From Silurus meridionalis (Eukaryota; Chordata; Actinopteri; Siluriformes; Siluridae), in contig NC_060886.1 in assembly GCF_014805685.1 (NCBI RefSeq), positions 23,907,108 to 23,971,107 of the forward strand: a stretch of DNA of 64,000 bases. The letters run 5' to 3'. The notes below the pieces were generated by a model. It saw nothing but the letters and a program-made list of their open reading frames with translations, had not been told where the DNA came from and did not search any database. Positions 1 to 11,258 of the stretch are shown piece after piece; position 1 is the stretch's first letter, and each line of letters opens with the position of its first letter. The translations under genes were made by a program, and so were the position numbers.

Positions 1-555
1 AGATGAACCTTTTTTCTGCAATTGCGCGATTTTTTCAATCCACTCTCTCACTCACCACAGATAAAGACTAGTTTACAAAGCAAACAATGAGCAGGCAGAA
101 GGCAACAAGAGGTATGGGGTTGGATGAGACAGAGGGAGTCAGCCATGTAAACATGACATTCCTGATCACCTGATCATCATTATCATGTTTTCTGTGCTTG
201 TGTTCTATATGGTGGATGTCCAGCCTGAATACATTCATTAGGTAAAAAATAATAATTTTTGATCTAGGGCTGTCAAAATTCATTTTAACAAGACAACATT
301 ATATTAATGCGCTATCAATGCAGTGCATTTCTGTTTAACAATTTTTAATTAAAAATATAAATACATAAATAAATAACTAAATATAAAAGAGGCGAAATTA
401 AAACCATCAGTGCAACATAAATTTACATCCTATCTTTACTCAGATATATTATAAATAATTAAACTCCACTGAAAATATTTTTAATCAGTAAATATTTGAT
501 TTACTGATCCGCCAAGTCTGAAATCAAACACCAAAATCCGCCATGATTCACACAA

Positions 556-1230
556 TTAACCCTCTGGGGGTCGACAAACGCGCCGGTGCGTTTTGTGTAA
601 TTTTTCCTCATAACGCTGAAACTAACTTAAAATACGTCTTTTTTTTACATACAGATAAAAGAAATACATAATTGAAATCTGTAAAGGGTCTACTTTCATG
701 TGTACACACTTATAATAAAACAAAATGCTGGCCTTTTGTAAAATAAAGCAAACAGACAGGGGGCGCTCTTTGCCGTCTCTTTCATCTCCCTTCAGAAACA
801 TATTAATAAAACAACCAGAATTTCAGTGAATACTTTCCTCACAAATATAGTAAATATATGCATTGAAAGCTTGAAATGTCTTCTACATAAACCAGTTCAC
901 ATCGAAAACAATATTTTCTAATTATGTAAACCACAATTATGTTATTAAAACAATTATGATATGAAAGTTAGAAGAGGTAAAGTTTCTCCGGTATCACCTC
1001 ATTAACCGTCCGTGTGGAAACATATTAAAAGTTCCGTGACATGCTCAACATGTTTGCCTGGAACAAAGACAGCCTGGGCACACAGCATTGAAAAGGGCCA
1101 GGGGGACAGACTTAAAGTACCTGAAATTTCACTACAGCCAATGATCTGCTCATCACAGCATGTGGAAACTCCAGATCTGCAGGGTTGAGATGTCTGTTCA
1201 CATATAGGCCTAAAGTACTTCAGCAGAACC
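556..1230 (+). mobile_element. possible piggyBac-type non-autonomous element (left end)
   Basis: At 556 the sequence reads TTAA followed by CCCTCTGGGGG and a CpG-containing stretch to about 600. TTAA is the piggyBac target site, and a TTAACCCTCTGGGG start resembles the ends of abundant fish piggyBac-type MITEs. No matching right-hand terminal repeat was found near 1230, so the right limit is a guess and the copy may be truncated. No transposase is encoded. The family assignment rests on recollection of similar fish repeats, not on a search. Confidence 0.35.
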
Positions 1231-1239
1231 AATTTTTTT

Positions 1240-1250
1240 GTGTGTGTCTA

Positions 1251-1295
<45 letters not shown>

Positions 1296-1313
1296 GTGTG
1301 TGTGTGTGTGTGT
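1240..1313 (+). repeat. (GT)n microsatellite
   Basis: About 74 bp of GT repeat with a few interruptions (CTATG, GGGTGGG). The apparent valine/cysteine-rich open frame here is only the repeat read as codons. Confidence 0.95.
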
Positions 1314-2316
1314 ATACCATCACTGTACAGCCCATTGTAGGTTGCACCTAAACCTGCAGGTTAACAGACCAAGACATGGCTTTGTTGAGCAGAAATCTCA
1401 CTCCCATGAGTCTGGTTCTTATAAAACAGTATTATTTCATTCCACAGGTACCCTCATACACAGCACAAAGGTCCAATATTACCATTCATCTAATTAAATC
1501 TATAACTAATCCCCTAAACTCTTGTCTTGTCATTGTTCATTCTCCAAGTCTTAACTGTTATTAAAAAAAAAGGCTGAGGTCAGTATCCGAGAACTCTTGC
1601 AACATAATATGCAGAACAAAAACTAGGAACTACTACAGGACACCACAAGCACAAACTGTGGTAATCTCTGTATCTAGGACAATGAACACAAAAAATATTA
1701 ATTACCATAAAAACATGCTCTACTTCCAAAGATATCCCATAAAAATGGAAACAATAATTGAGTATGTGTTGTTTTTTCGTTTTTTCGATAACAGTGCATC
1801 TGTTTCATATTTGCTGGTTCCCCAGGTTCCTCGTCCTAGTTTTTCATTCCACTAAGCCCATAAACAAAACCCAGGTGAGAAAGATGCAAGTAGGCGATTA
1901 ATGACTGAAGCTAAGTAAAACCAGTACTGAGGAAGACTAGAATGTTATAAGATCAAAAATGATGGCTATATTTTCACTATTCGTTTTTTTGATTAATTGG
2001 TTGGTTTGCTGAAAAGTGTAATTTTAAAAGTGTTTTTTAATAGTGAGCTACTATATAAAATCATTCAGTTTTGTAGAATAAATGTAATATTTCTGTTGCA
2101 TAATTGAGGCAAAGCCAGCAGAAGTTTGTACAGACCTTTTATTTTGTACGATAGACAACTAACAATGAGTATTTACAAAAATAACTAAAAAGCTAAACAT
2201 ACAGACTATGAACAAGGCAATGACAGGCATAGCAACAAACTGCTATAACATCAACTAAAGCCTCACAAAAGATACACACAAAGAACTGGTGCTGTTTAAA
2301 TAGAAACAAGTAACAG

Positions 2317-2342
2317 TTGTGAATGGTTTTCGACGTAATATG
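2317..2342 (+). repeat. 26-bp direct repeat flanking the DIRS-like fragment (left copy)
   Basis: This 26-bp stretch (starting ttgtgaatggtt and ending acgtaatatg) matches 4069-4094 at 24 of 26 positions. The two copies sit just outside the DIRS-like fragment. Known DIRS elements do not normally leave target duplications of this length. Confidence 0.8.
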
Positions 2343-2449
2343 AAGGGGTTGCTGGAAAGTAGAATGTAGTAACAGGTGGTTAGATATATACACATGTATA
2401 TATACGTGTGTGTGTGTGTGAGTCTTTCAGGCTGTGTGTAAGTTGATTT

Positions 2450-4068
2450 AGCTTGGCCAGACTAGAGGTAGCAGCAGCATCCTCCAAGTAAGCTATGGGC
2501 CTTAGACATGTGGAGAGAACCAGGGTTCTTGTCTCAGGGCAACGTGTTGGGAACTCCCTGTCGTGGCACAGGAAATGGAGGCTCCACACAGATGTGGTGT
2601 AGCAGATATGAAGGAAGTTTACAGAGCACAAGTTGACCTGTTTGCGACTCAAGAGGATCTTCTCTCTCAGGCAGGGCACACCGTGGTTTACCCCCAGGGT
2701 GATGGAAGCTGTGGCTGTGGCCCATAAGGGGGCACAGCTCTTAGCCACTGGTCTCTCTGCCGAGGTAGTAGAGACCATTCTCCAACGAAGAGCTCCCTCC
2801 ATGAGGGGGTTGTATGTCACAAAATGACGCCTGTTCAATGTGAGTTTACCAGTTGCACCAGTTGGACCAAGTTAACTGCCTGGGCGGTTCAGTGCGACAG
2901 TTCGACACAGGGTTGTCTCCTTCCACCCTGAAAGGTTATATGTCAGCTTTGCGGCTTATCATGCTCTGCTTGCTGAGCAGTCGCTGGGCAAGCACCATTT
3001 AGTGACACGTTTCCTCAGCGGCACCTGGAGACTGAGGCCCTGGGTGCAACCTAGAGTGCCTGTGTGGGACCTGGCTGTTGTTTTGAAGGCTCTGTCTAAG
3101 CCTCCCTTCGAGCCCTTACCCAAGGTGCTTTTATGGTTTATGACAGTCAAGACTATCTTTCTCCTGGCTATCTCTTTCCTAAAGAGGGTCGGGGACCTTC
3201 AGGCCCTTTCCATGGACCTGTCTCTTCTGGAGTTTACCCCAGGCATGGCCAGTACCTTTCTCTAACCCAGACCAGGGTATGTTCCTAAGGTGTCCTTGGT
3301 TCCCCCATGACCCGTCTTGCAAAAGGCGTTTTATACTCTTCTTTTTCAGGCCCCTGACCAGGAGAAGTTCAACTGGCTGTGTTCAGTCCACAAAAAACAG
3401 ACTAGTTGAGAAAGTCCCAGCAGCTGTTCTTCTGCTACAGTCCCTATAAAAAGAGGTTTCCTGTGAATAAGCAGACCCTCAGCTGGTGAATTGTGGATGC
3501 TATCTCATCCTCATATGAGTCCTCTGGTCTCCCTGCACCTTTCGGGGTCAGAGCTCACTACACTCAGAGTGTGGCCTCTAAGGCCTGGTCCTCTGGAGCT
3601 TCTCTCCAAATCATTTGTAAAGCTGCAGGCTGGTCCTGAAATTTGTCAGGTTTTATAGCTTTGACCTCAGGGCCACTCCTGGCTCCTCTGTCCTTCGGCC
3701 TAGCTGTGCCCATCCACACTAGGCAGGAACTGGTCAGTCTGGGGTGATTGAACACTGGTTCCCAAAGCGTTGTTGATGCAGAAAGGGAACGTCCCTAGGT
3801 TACGTAGTAACCCTGGTTCACTGAGAGAACGAGATGCTGCATCTCCAGGCCACTCCCTGCATCATTTCCATCCATTGTAGAAGCTAGTGTTGGCTCCACC
3901 ACATGTGCATTTATAGCTTCCCCGCGGGTGACATCGCGCATTTCCATTAGACATGTAAAAACTACGTGATTTAGAGCGTGGATATGCGGAGGCGTTCCCA
4001 AAGCATTGTTGTTGATGCAGTGTCTCGTTTCCTCTGGGAACCAGGGTTACATACGTAACCTAGAAACA
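2450..4068 (+). pseudogene. decayed DIRS-like (tyrosine recombinase) retrotransposon
   Basis: Conceptual translation of the + strand, with many frameshifts and stops, shows hallmarks of fish DIRS-type elements. A reverse transcriptase/RNase H tail motif (VDLFATQED) lies near 2630. The tyrosine recombinase start (FLSGTWRLRPW) lies near 3010. A downstream recombinase core follows at about 3430-3720, including WWIVDAISSSYESSGLP-like and GVRAHYTQSVAS-like stretches and a final FVRFYS motif. In the HxxR catalytic signature the arginine is glutamine (HYTQ), so the recombinase would be inactive even if the frame were whole. A copy of the end structure follows at 3795-4063. Only the 3' part of the element is present; no gag or main RT domain was seen. 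Confidence 0.75.
3795..4063. repeat. inverted repeat at the end of the DIRS-like element
   Basis: Positions 3795-3819 (starting ctaggttacgta) are the reverse complement of 4038-4063 with about one mismatch and one indel. The adjoining stretch around 3825-3841 (aacgagatgctgcatc) pairs imperfectly with 4015-4030 (gatgcagtgtctcgtt). DIRS elements carry inverted terminal repeats rather than LTRs, so this fits the recombinase remnant just upstream. Confidence 0.7.
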
Positions 4069-4094
4069 TTGTGAATGGTTTGTGACGTAATATG
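4069..4094 (+). repeat. 26-bp direct repeat flanking the DIRS-like fragment (right copy)
   Basis: Right partner of 2317-2342, with two mismatches near the middle. It begins about 5 bases after the inverted repeat that ends at 4063. Confidence 0.8.
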
Positions 4095-4941
4095 TTCCTG
4101 TGCTCTTTCTGCTACCCAGATAATTTTTATTCCATATTCCTATTCTATTCTATTTTTCCCCTTGCATGCTGGGAAATAATAAACTTTCATAGAGTAAATG
4201 ATTTCTATGTCAGTAAGAATAGGTAAATGAATAAAAACATTTATAGGTGCAGAGAGTCTAAATAACTTGGGTGAATACAGATTTGGTGGACAGGTGGCAC
4301 AAATCTTTGTGGCTAGCAATAAAAAAAACTGATTATCTGTTTTTTATCTGGACAACCAAACTACAATTTGAAACTATATACTACTATGCCCAAATAGTGC
4401 ACTATCAATGGTGCATTTAGTGTAATTTTAGTGGCAGGTATTTTGACATATAGATTCAGTTTAAGCCAAGTAGACTTAACTATCATTACAGACATTATAT
4501 AAGGGCCTACACTGTGCTGAATGCTGACAATAGACTATCGAATATATGACAGGATTAAAAGCTCTACACATCAAATTCTATATTATACAGCAGAATCAGC
4601 ATGTAAAGTGACATAACTTTCATGGAACTAGTCTGTTTTAACTCTGCTCAACCAAAGAATTAGAGTGAAAAGTAAAGAAAGAGGGAGAAAGCAAATTAGA
4701 TAGTCATCTGCACTCCTCACCTGAATGCAGCATTGTATGTGACTGTGACAGCTCTGTGGCATTAGTGACTCCCTTTCACCGAGTCCCTGCTCTGCCCAGC
4801 CCTCCTCTAATCTGATTAGCCTGATATCATCGGCCTAAAGGAATTAATGCAGCTCTACAGAGCTGAAAGCCAGAGATGCAGCATCAATTTTACTGATTAC
4901 ACTGCTGGACATTCCAGACATTCTCTGCCTTTCACCTGTCG

Positions 4942-4997
<56 letters not shown>

Positions 4998-5838
4998 AAG
5001 AGAGAGAGAGAGTGAGAGAGAAAAAGAGAAAGAGATAGAGAGTATTTGCTATGGAGAATAAAAAATGTCAGAAGAATATTTGTGTATAAATAAGACTTGT
5101 GTACTGTCAGTGCAGTGTGGAATCACGGAACTATGCTGTATTAAAACTGGATGAAAAATGTCTGAGACAGTCACCAGACACCAGTTGAACTTCAGACAAC
5201 AGTTCTCATACTCTGTCTATTACAACAAAGATGCATTATGGGGTTTGGTTACCTCCATATCAACATAAACAACTAAAGGGGAACTTGTGTATGTCTCATT
5301 CAAAAAAATAAATTAAAAAAAGACAGGCATGTGTTGTGTAAATTGTTGAACCAATGGTGAATTCCTCTCATAAAGGTCAAATTTGGAACACATCATCCCT
5401 GGTGAAAACCATGGAAGTCTCTAGACCTGCCTTTTCAGAGCCACCTAGCTGAACAGTTAACACAACTGGCATTGGAACACTCATCTTCAGAGACCAAGAT
5501 AATGCCGGTTATGAAGGAATTCTGGGGATTTAGGACAGTCCATGAAAATATACACAATCAGGCTCTACTATAAGCTATAAATCATAGATAATAATATAAA
5601 AGCACAATCTCTTACGTTCCCATAATAAGCACATACAGGAGGATCTTATCCCTAGATACAGTACGTAATTTGTTTTAGAATTATTATTATTTTTTTAATA
5701 CTGGATCTGATCTGGATCATAAAAATACCCCAGGTTACACTTTTGGTACATATTAATACAACAAAATAGCTAATAATTTGATAACAAATGAGAAATTGCA
5801 ATAGATAGAATTGTAGTAGGTAGAATATATATATATAT
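4095..5838. other. spacer, no gene seen
   Basis: A+T-rich sequence without credible exons. It contains a compound TG/GA microsatellite at 4943-5043 and a short TA run at 5827-5843. Confidence 0.6.
4943..5043 (+). repeat. compound (TG)n-(GA)n microsatellite
   Basis: TG repeat from 4943 to 4993, followed by an imperfect GA tract to about 5043. Confidence 0.95.
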
Positions 5839-5991
5839 ATATAGTTTTCTACTTTGTGACATTAAACTGTAAATCTATTTGTTAATTAAAGAGACCTGTT
5901 TTAAAGATTGCTTTATTTATTTGTCTTTTTTGAAAGACTTGTTTGGCCTACTTTTAATATGAGTAGTATGATGTTGATTTATGGAAAAGAA
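5839..5991 (+). repeat. left terminal inverted repeat of the 7-kb telomere-like block
   Basis: About 153 bp that match the reverse complement of 12680-12836 with roughly ten differences (about 93% identity by eye). Landmarks shared by both are ctactttgtga, ttaaactgtaaatctatt, aaagagacctgttttaaag and gacttgtttggccta. Inside this repeat the telomere-like sequence begins immediately. No protein is encoded. Confidence 0.9.
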
Positions 5992-5992
5992 G

Positions 5993-6220
5993 GAATTAGG
6001 AATAGGGGTTAGGGTCAAGGTTAGGGTTAGAGTTAGGGTTAGGGTTAGTTTAAGGGAATGACCACAACACCAAAATCTGCTCAGATCTGTGCCAGGGATA
6101 ATGGAGGGGATTATGGTTAAAGCTAGGAAAGGATAATGGGTTTGAAGAGTATAAATGGGGTTAGGATTTGGGTTTAGGGTTGGGGTTAGGTTTAGGGTTG
6201 AGGTTGAGGTCACACAACCC
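5993..6220 (+). repeat. telomere-like (TTAGGG)n module, left arm
   Basis: Degenerate runs of GGTTAGGGTTAG lie at about 6008-6052 and 6158-6206. They are separated by a unique-looking segment (about 6048-6125) reading ttaagggaatgaccacaaca and ending in ggattatggttaaagct. The same segment occurs in inverted orientation at 10385-10467, 11922-12003 and 12252-12340. This identifies a composite module rather than random telomeric repeats. The G-rich strand runs 5' to 3' toward the block centre. Confidence 0.9.
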
Positions 6221-6295
6221 GATTTGTATTGACACTACCCAATCTGTAATCACACTCACAATACCCAATCTGTACTCTCACAATACCCAATTTGT

Positions 6296-6776
6296 CCTCA
6301 CACTACCCAATCTGTACTCACACTACCCAATCTGTACTCACACTACCCGATCTGTACTCACACTACCCGATCTGTACTCACACTACCCGATCTGTACTCA
6401 CACTACCCAATCTGTACTCACACTACCCAATCTGTACTCACACTACCCGATCTGTACTCACACTACCCAATCTGTACTCACACTACCCAATCTGTACTCA
6501 CACTACCCGATCTGTACTCACACTACCCAATCTGTACTCACACTACCCGATCTGTACTCACACTACCCAATCTGTACTCACACTACCCGATCTGTACTCA
6601 CACTACCCGATCTGTACTCACACTACCCAATCTGTACTCACACTACCCAATCTGTACTCACACTACCCGATCTGTACTCACACTACCCGATCTGTACTCA
6701 CACTACCCAATCTGTACTCACACTACCCGATCTGTACTCACACTACCCGATCTGTACTCACACTACCCGATCTGTG
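6296..6776 (+). repeat. homogeneous 20-bp minisatellite array
   Basis: Twenty-four consecutive 20-bp units of cactacccRatctgtactca occupy 6301-6780. They are nearly identical except for one position that is G (13 units) or A (11 units); the last unit diverges after tctgtg. The frames stay open across the array because 20 bp repeats give a 60-bp/20-codon cycle with no stop. The resulting THTT/LPNLYSHYPIC-type peptides are therefore artefacts. Confidence 0.97.
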
Positions 6777-9026
6777 CGAAACTACCCTATTTGTACTCAA
6801 ACTACCCAATCTGTACTCACACTACCCAATCTATATTTTGACAATTAAAACAAGACGGTACCTAGAGTTAGGGTTAGGGTTAGACTGACACTACCCAATC
6901 TGTCTCTCACACCCACACTACCCGATATATATTTTGACAATTAAAACAAGACGGTACCTAGAGTTAGGGTTAGGGTTAGACTGACACTACCCAATCTGTA
7001 ATCACACTCACAATACCCGATCTGTACTTACACTACCCGATCTGTACTTACACTACCCGATCTGTACTGAAACTACCCAATCTGTACTCACACTCACACT
7101 ATCTGATCTGTACTCACACTACCCAATCTATATTTTGACAATTAAAACAAGACGGTACCTAGAGTTAGGGTTAGGGTTAGAGTTAGGGTTAGGGTTAGAC
7201 TGACACTACCCAATCTGTACTCACACTCACACTATCTGATCTGTACTCACACTACCCAATCTATATTTTGACAATTAAAACAAGACGGTACCTAGAGTTA
7301 GGGTTAGGGTTAGAGTTAGGGTTAGGGTTAGAGTTAGGGTTAGGGTTAGACTGACACTACCCAAACTGTACTTACACTACCCGATCTGTACTCTCACAAT
7401 ACCCAATCTGTACTCACAATACCCGATCTGTACTGAAACTACCCAATCTGTACTCACACTACCGGTCTGTACTCACACTACCCGATCTGTACTGAAACTA
7501 CCCAATCTGTACTCACAATACCCAATCTGTACTCACACTCACACTATCTGATCTGTACCAAAACTACCCGATCTGTGCGAAACTACCCTATTTGTACTCA
7601 AACTACCCAATCTGTACTCACAATATCTGATCTGTACTCACACTCACACTATCTGATCTGTACTCACAATACCCGATCTGTACTTACACTACCCGATCTG
7701 TACTTACACTCACACTACCCGATCTGTACTTACACTACCCGATCTGTGCGAAACTACCCTATTTGTACTCAAACTACCCAATCTGTACTCACAATACCCG
7801 ATCTGTACTGAAACTACGGATTTTGTACTCACACTACCGGTCTGTACTCACACTCACACTTCCTGATCTGTACTCACAATATCTGATCTGTACTCACAAT
7901 ACCCGATCTGTACTCACACTACCCGATCTGTGCGAAACTACCCTATTTGTACTCAAACTACCCAATCTGTACTCTCACAATACCCAATCTGTACTCACAC
8001 TCACACTATCTGATCTGTACTCACACTCACACTTCCTGATCTGTACTCACACTACCGGTCTGTACTCACACTCACACTACCCGATCTGTACTGAAACTAC
8101 GGATTTTGTACTCACACTACCTGTTCTGTTCTCACACTCACGCTACCCGATCTGTACTCACAATATCTGATCTGTACCAAAACTACCCGATCTGTGCGAA
8201 ACTACCCTATTTGTACTCATACTACCCGATTTGTACTCACACTACCCAATCTGTAATCACACTCACAATACCCAATCTGTACTCACAATATCTGATCTGT
8301 ACTCACACTCACACTATCTGATCTGTACTCACACTCACACTTCCTGATCTGTACTCACACTCACACTACCCAATCTGTAATCACACTCACAATACCCGAT
8401 CTGTACTCACAATATCTGATCTGTACCAAAACTACCCGATCTGTACTGAAACTACCCAATCTGTAATCACACTCACAATACCCGATCTGTACTGAAACTA
8501 CGGATTTTGTACTCACACTACCCGATCTGTACTCACACTACCCGATATATATTTTGACAATTAAAACAAGACGGTACCTAGAGTTAGGGTTAGGGTTAGA
8601 GTTAGGGTTAGGGTTAGACTGACACTACCCAATCTGTACTCACAATACCCGATCTGTACTCTCACAATACCCAATCTGTACTCACAATATCTGATCTGTA
8701 CTCACACTACCCGATCTGTACTCACAATATCTGATCTGTACTCACAATATCTGATCTGTACCAAAACTACCCGATCTGTACTCACAATACCCGATCTGTA
8801 CTCACAATATCTGATCTGTACCAAAACTACCCGATCTGTACTGAAACTACGGATTTTGTACTCACACTACCCGATCTGTACTGAAACTACCCAATCTGTA
8901 CTCACAATACCCAATCTGTACTCACACTCACACTTCCTGATCTGTACTCACAATACCCAATCTGTAATCACACTCACAATACCCGATCTGTACTGAAACT
9001 ACCCAATCTGTAATCACACTCACAAA
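6777..9026 (+). repeat. heterogeneous minisatellite array with embedded telomere-like spacers
   Basis: Diverged 20-bp units (tactcacactacccgatctg and variants such as tgaaactacggattttg, caatatctgatctgtac and tgcgaaactaccctatttg) extend to about 9026. Spacer units beginning tttgacaattaaaacaagac and running through ggtacctagagttagggttagg recur near 6837, 6933, 7133, 7267 and 8551. Each spacer carries 2-6 TTAGGG-like hexamers. Higher-order duplication is visible: for instance the gatctgtgcgaaactaccct unit recurs at about 6770, 7570, 7740, 7922 and 8190. Confidence 0.95.
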
Positions 9027-9500
9027 TATAGGTCAAATCTATTTAGGGTCAAAGCTCATTTCCAATCTACAGAGGCTATGTGGAAAACTGTTCTGTGGTC
9101 AGATGAATTAAACAATTTTTTTTTTTAGAAAACATGGACAACATGCCCTCCAGGCTGAAGAGGAGAGGGACTTTCTGACTGGTTATCAGCACTCAGTCCA
9201 AAAAGTCGCATCTCTGCTGGTAATGGATTGCATTAGTGCCTGTTGAATTGGCAGCTTGCACATTTGGAAAGGCTTCATCAGTGCTGAACAGTATTTGCAG
9301 GTTTTAGAGCAACAAATGCTTCAATCCAGAAAATGACTTTTTCAGGACTGGCCTTGCATATTTTAGCTGCATATTGGATCTATTACAATAGCATGACTTC
9401 ATAGTAGAAGAGTCAACGTGCTGAACTGGAATTCCTGCAGAATAGACCTTTCACCAATTGAAAATATTTGGTGCATATGAAATAAAAAATACAACAAAAG
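9027..9500 (+). pseudogene. decayed Tc1/mariner-like transposase fragment
   Basis: Frameshifted translation on the + strand resembles the catalytic domain of a Tc1-like transposase. A LWSDE-like catalytic motif is seen in degraded form near 9092-9110 (tgttctgtggtcagatgaat). It is followed by MDCIS and HIWKGFISAEQYLQVL near 9220-9310, and DLSPIENIWC near 9450-9475. The last motif contains the expected third acidic residue. Several frame changes and an oligo-T insertion make it non-functional. No terminal repeats were identified, so this is an internal fragment abutting the minisatellite array. Confidence 0.7.
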
Positions 9501-9510
9501 ACACCCACAC

Positions 9511-9589
<79 letters not shown>
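9511..9589 (+). repeat. (TCTA)n microsatellite
   Basis: About 20 perfect copies of a tetranucleotide, giving an artefactual SIYL peptide. Confidence 0.97.
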
Positions 9590-9689
9590 AGAATATTAAA
9601 GATAAATAGGGCCGTTGCTGCCAAAGGATGCACAATTTATTATCTATTATTATTAATATTATTATTATTATTATACTATTAGTAATAGT

Positions 9690-10112
9690 TTTTGTTAGTT
9701 TTATTTTCACATCAGACAACTTTAACACTTTCTAGTTGTAATTCAGTCTCAGTGACATTTATTCAGTTACATTTATTTGCTCTTTTGCACAATAGTTTGT
9801 TTACATTTTTGCTACTGTTCACTTTGTCTTGTTACAACAGGTTTACTGGCGGAGCTATTTTGTGTTTTGTGTATTTGTCTTGCACTGTCTTGTGTTGTTT
9901 TTGCACTGTTTGCACCAGGTTGCACACATGCACTTTATGTGGCGGGGACACTTACTAGTCCTTGGCCCTGTGTTTTTCTGTTTCTGTGATTTGTTGATTC
10001 ATGTTGTTTTATGAAGCATCAGGGCTCTGGAGGAACGTTGTTTCATTTCACTGTGTACTGCGTCAGCTATATATTGTTGAAATGACAATAAAAAGCTTCT
10101 TGAATTCTTGAC
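9690..10112 (+). mobile_element. 3' tail of a non-LTR retrotransposon
   Basis: The sequence is T-rich with repeated ttgcactgt and tgcacac words. It ends in ggaacgttgtttcatttcac, ctatatattgttgaaatgac and aataaaaagcttcttgaatt. This is the style of 3' untranslated end seen in abundant fish LINEs and their short 5'-truncated copies. No reverse transcriptase is present. The open frames here are chance products of T-rich sequence. Confidence 0.6.
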
Positions 10113-10248
10113 ATTTCCACAGCATAATATTTTCAGTCATCAGTAAACCCTGTTGTTACCCTCAAGGTTTTCAAAATGCATTCTAATCACTGAATGGCAC
10201 CTAAAACCTTGACAATATGACCATTATTGATATTGTGATTGACCAGGT

Positions 10249-10645
10249 AGTTTGGCCCTGTCTCTAAACGCTAACCTTAAACTCTAATCCTAACCCAAAA
10301 CCTAAACCCTAACCTCAACCCTAAACCTAACCCCAACCCTAATCCTAATCCCATTAACACTCTCGAAACCCAATATCCTTCAAAAGCTTTAACCATAATC
10401 CCCTCCCTTATCCCTGGCACAGATCCAAGCAGATTCTGGTGTTGCGGTCATTCCCTTAAACTAACCCTAACTCTAACCCTAACCCTAACCCCTATTCCTA
10501 AACCCAACCACAACCCTAACCAAAACCTAACCCTAACCCTAACCATGAACCCTAACCATATCACTAAACCGTAACCCTTTTTTCTCAATTAGTTTTTTTA
10601 CTTATATCTCAAAGGTCTTGTTTAAATTGTCAAAATATAGATTGG
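10249..10645 (-). repeat. telomere-like module, right arm copy A
   Basis: Degenerate CCCTAA repeats (about 10265-10345 and 10458-10575) are interrupted by the shared spacer segment 10385-10467. The module ends in cttgtttaaattgtcaaaat near 10618. It is a direct repeat of 12118-12530 and an inverted, partial repeat of 5993-6240. Confidence 0.9.
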
Positions 10646-11258
10646 GTACTGTGAGTACAGATTGGGTAGTTTGAGAACAGATCAGGTAGTGTGAGTGTGA
10701 GTACAGATCGGGTAGTGTGAGTGAGAGTACAGATCGGGTAGTGTGAGTGTGAGGACAGATTGGGTAGTTTGAGTACAAATAGGGTAGGTTCGGTACAGAT
10801 CTGATAATGTGAGTACAGATCGGGTAGTGTAAGTACAGATCGGGTAGCGTGAGTGTGAGAACAGAACAGGTAGTGTGAGTACAAAATCAGGTAGTTTCAG
10901 TACAGATGGGGTAGTGTGAGTACAGATCCAGTAGTGTGAGTGTGAGTACAGATCGGGTAGCGTGAGAGTGAGTACAGATCGGGTAGTGTGAGTACAAATC
11001 GGGTATTATGAATACAAATAGAGTAGTTTTGGTACAGATCGGGTAGTGTGAGTGCAGATCGGGTAGTGTGATTACAGATCAGGAAGTATAAGGACAGATT
11101 GGGTAGTGTGAGTTTGAGTACAGATCGGGTGGTGTAAGTACAAATCGAGTAGTTTTGGTACAGATCGTGTAGTGTGAGTATAGATCGGGTAGTCTCAGTA
11201 TAGTTTGGGTAGTGTGAGGGTGAGTACAGATCGGGTAGTGTGAGTACAGATCGGGTAG
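10640..11258 (-). repeat. inverted 20-bp minisatellite array
   Basis: Units of gatcgggtagtgtgagtaca and variants are the reverse complement of the left-arm array. They are diverged like the heterogeneous part of the left arm. All long minus-strand frames here are repeat-driven. Confidence 0.95.

Larger units (their letters stand above)
1..2316. other. A+T-rich spacer, no gene seen
   Basis: No exon-like open frame with flanking splice signals was recognised on either strand. The stretch holds a possible piggyBac-type fragment (556-1230) and a GT microsatellite (1240-1313), which are listed separately. The remainder is unremarkable A+T-rich DNA. Confidence 0.6.

Noticed and set aside
2380..2838. 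152-codon minus-strand open frame
   Set aside because: Antisense to the DIRS-like remnant, which reads in the sense strand.
5993..6220. A true chromosome end
   Set aside because: Repeats are degenerate and interstitial, with sequence continuing on both sides and the G strand pointing inward.
6168..8321. Long + strand open frames rich in LPDLYSHYPICTHTT-type repeats
   Set aside because: They are the 20-bp minisatellite read in three frames (60-bp cycle without stops); no start context, splice signals or non-repeat domain.
6296..9026. CRISPR-like array
   Set aside because: Units are contiguous 20-bp tandem repeats with no unique spacers, and the DNA is vertebrate nuclear.
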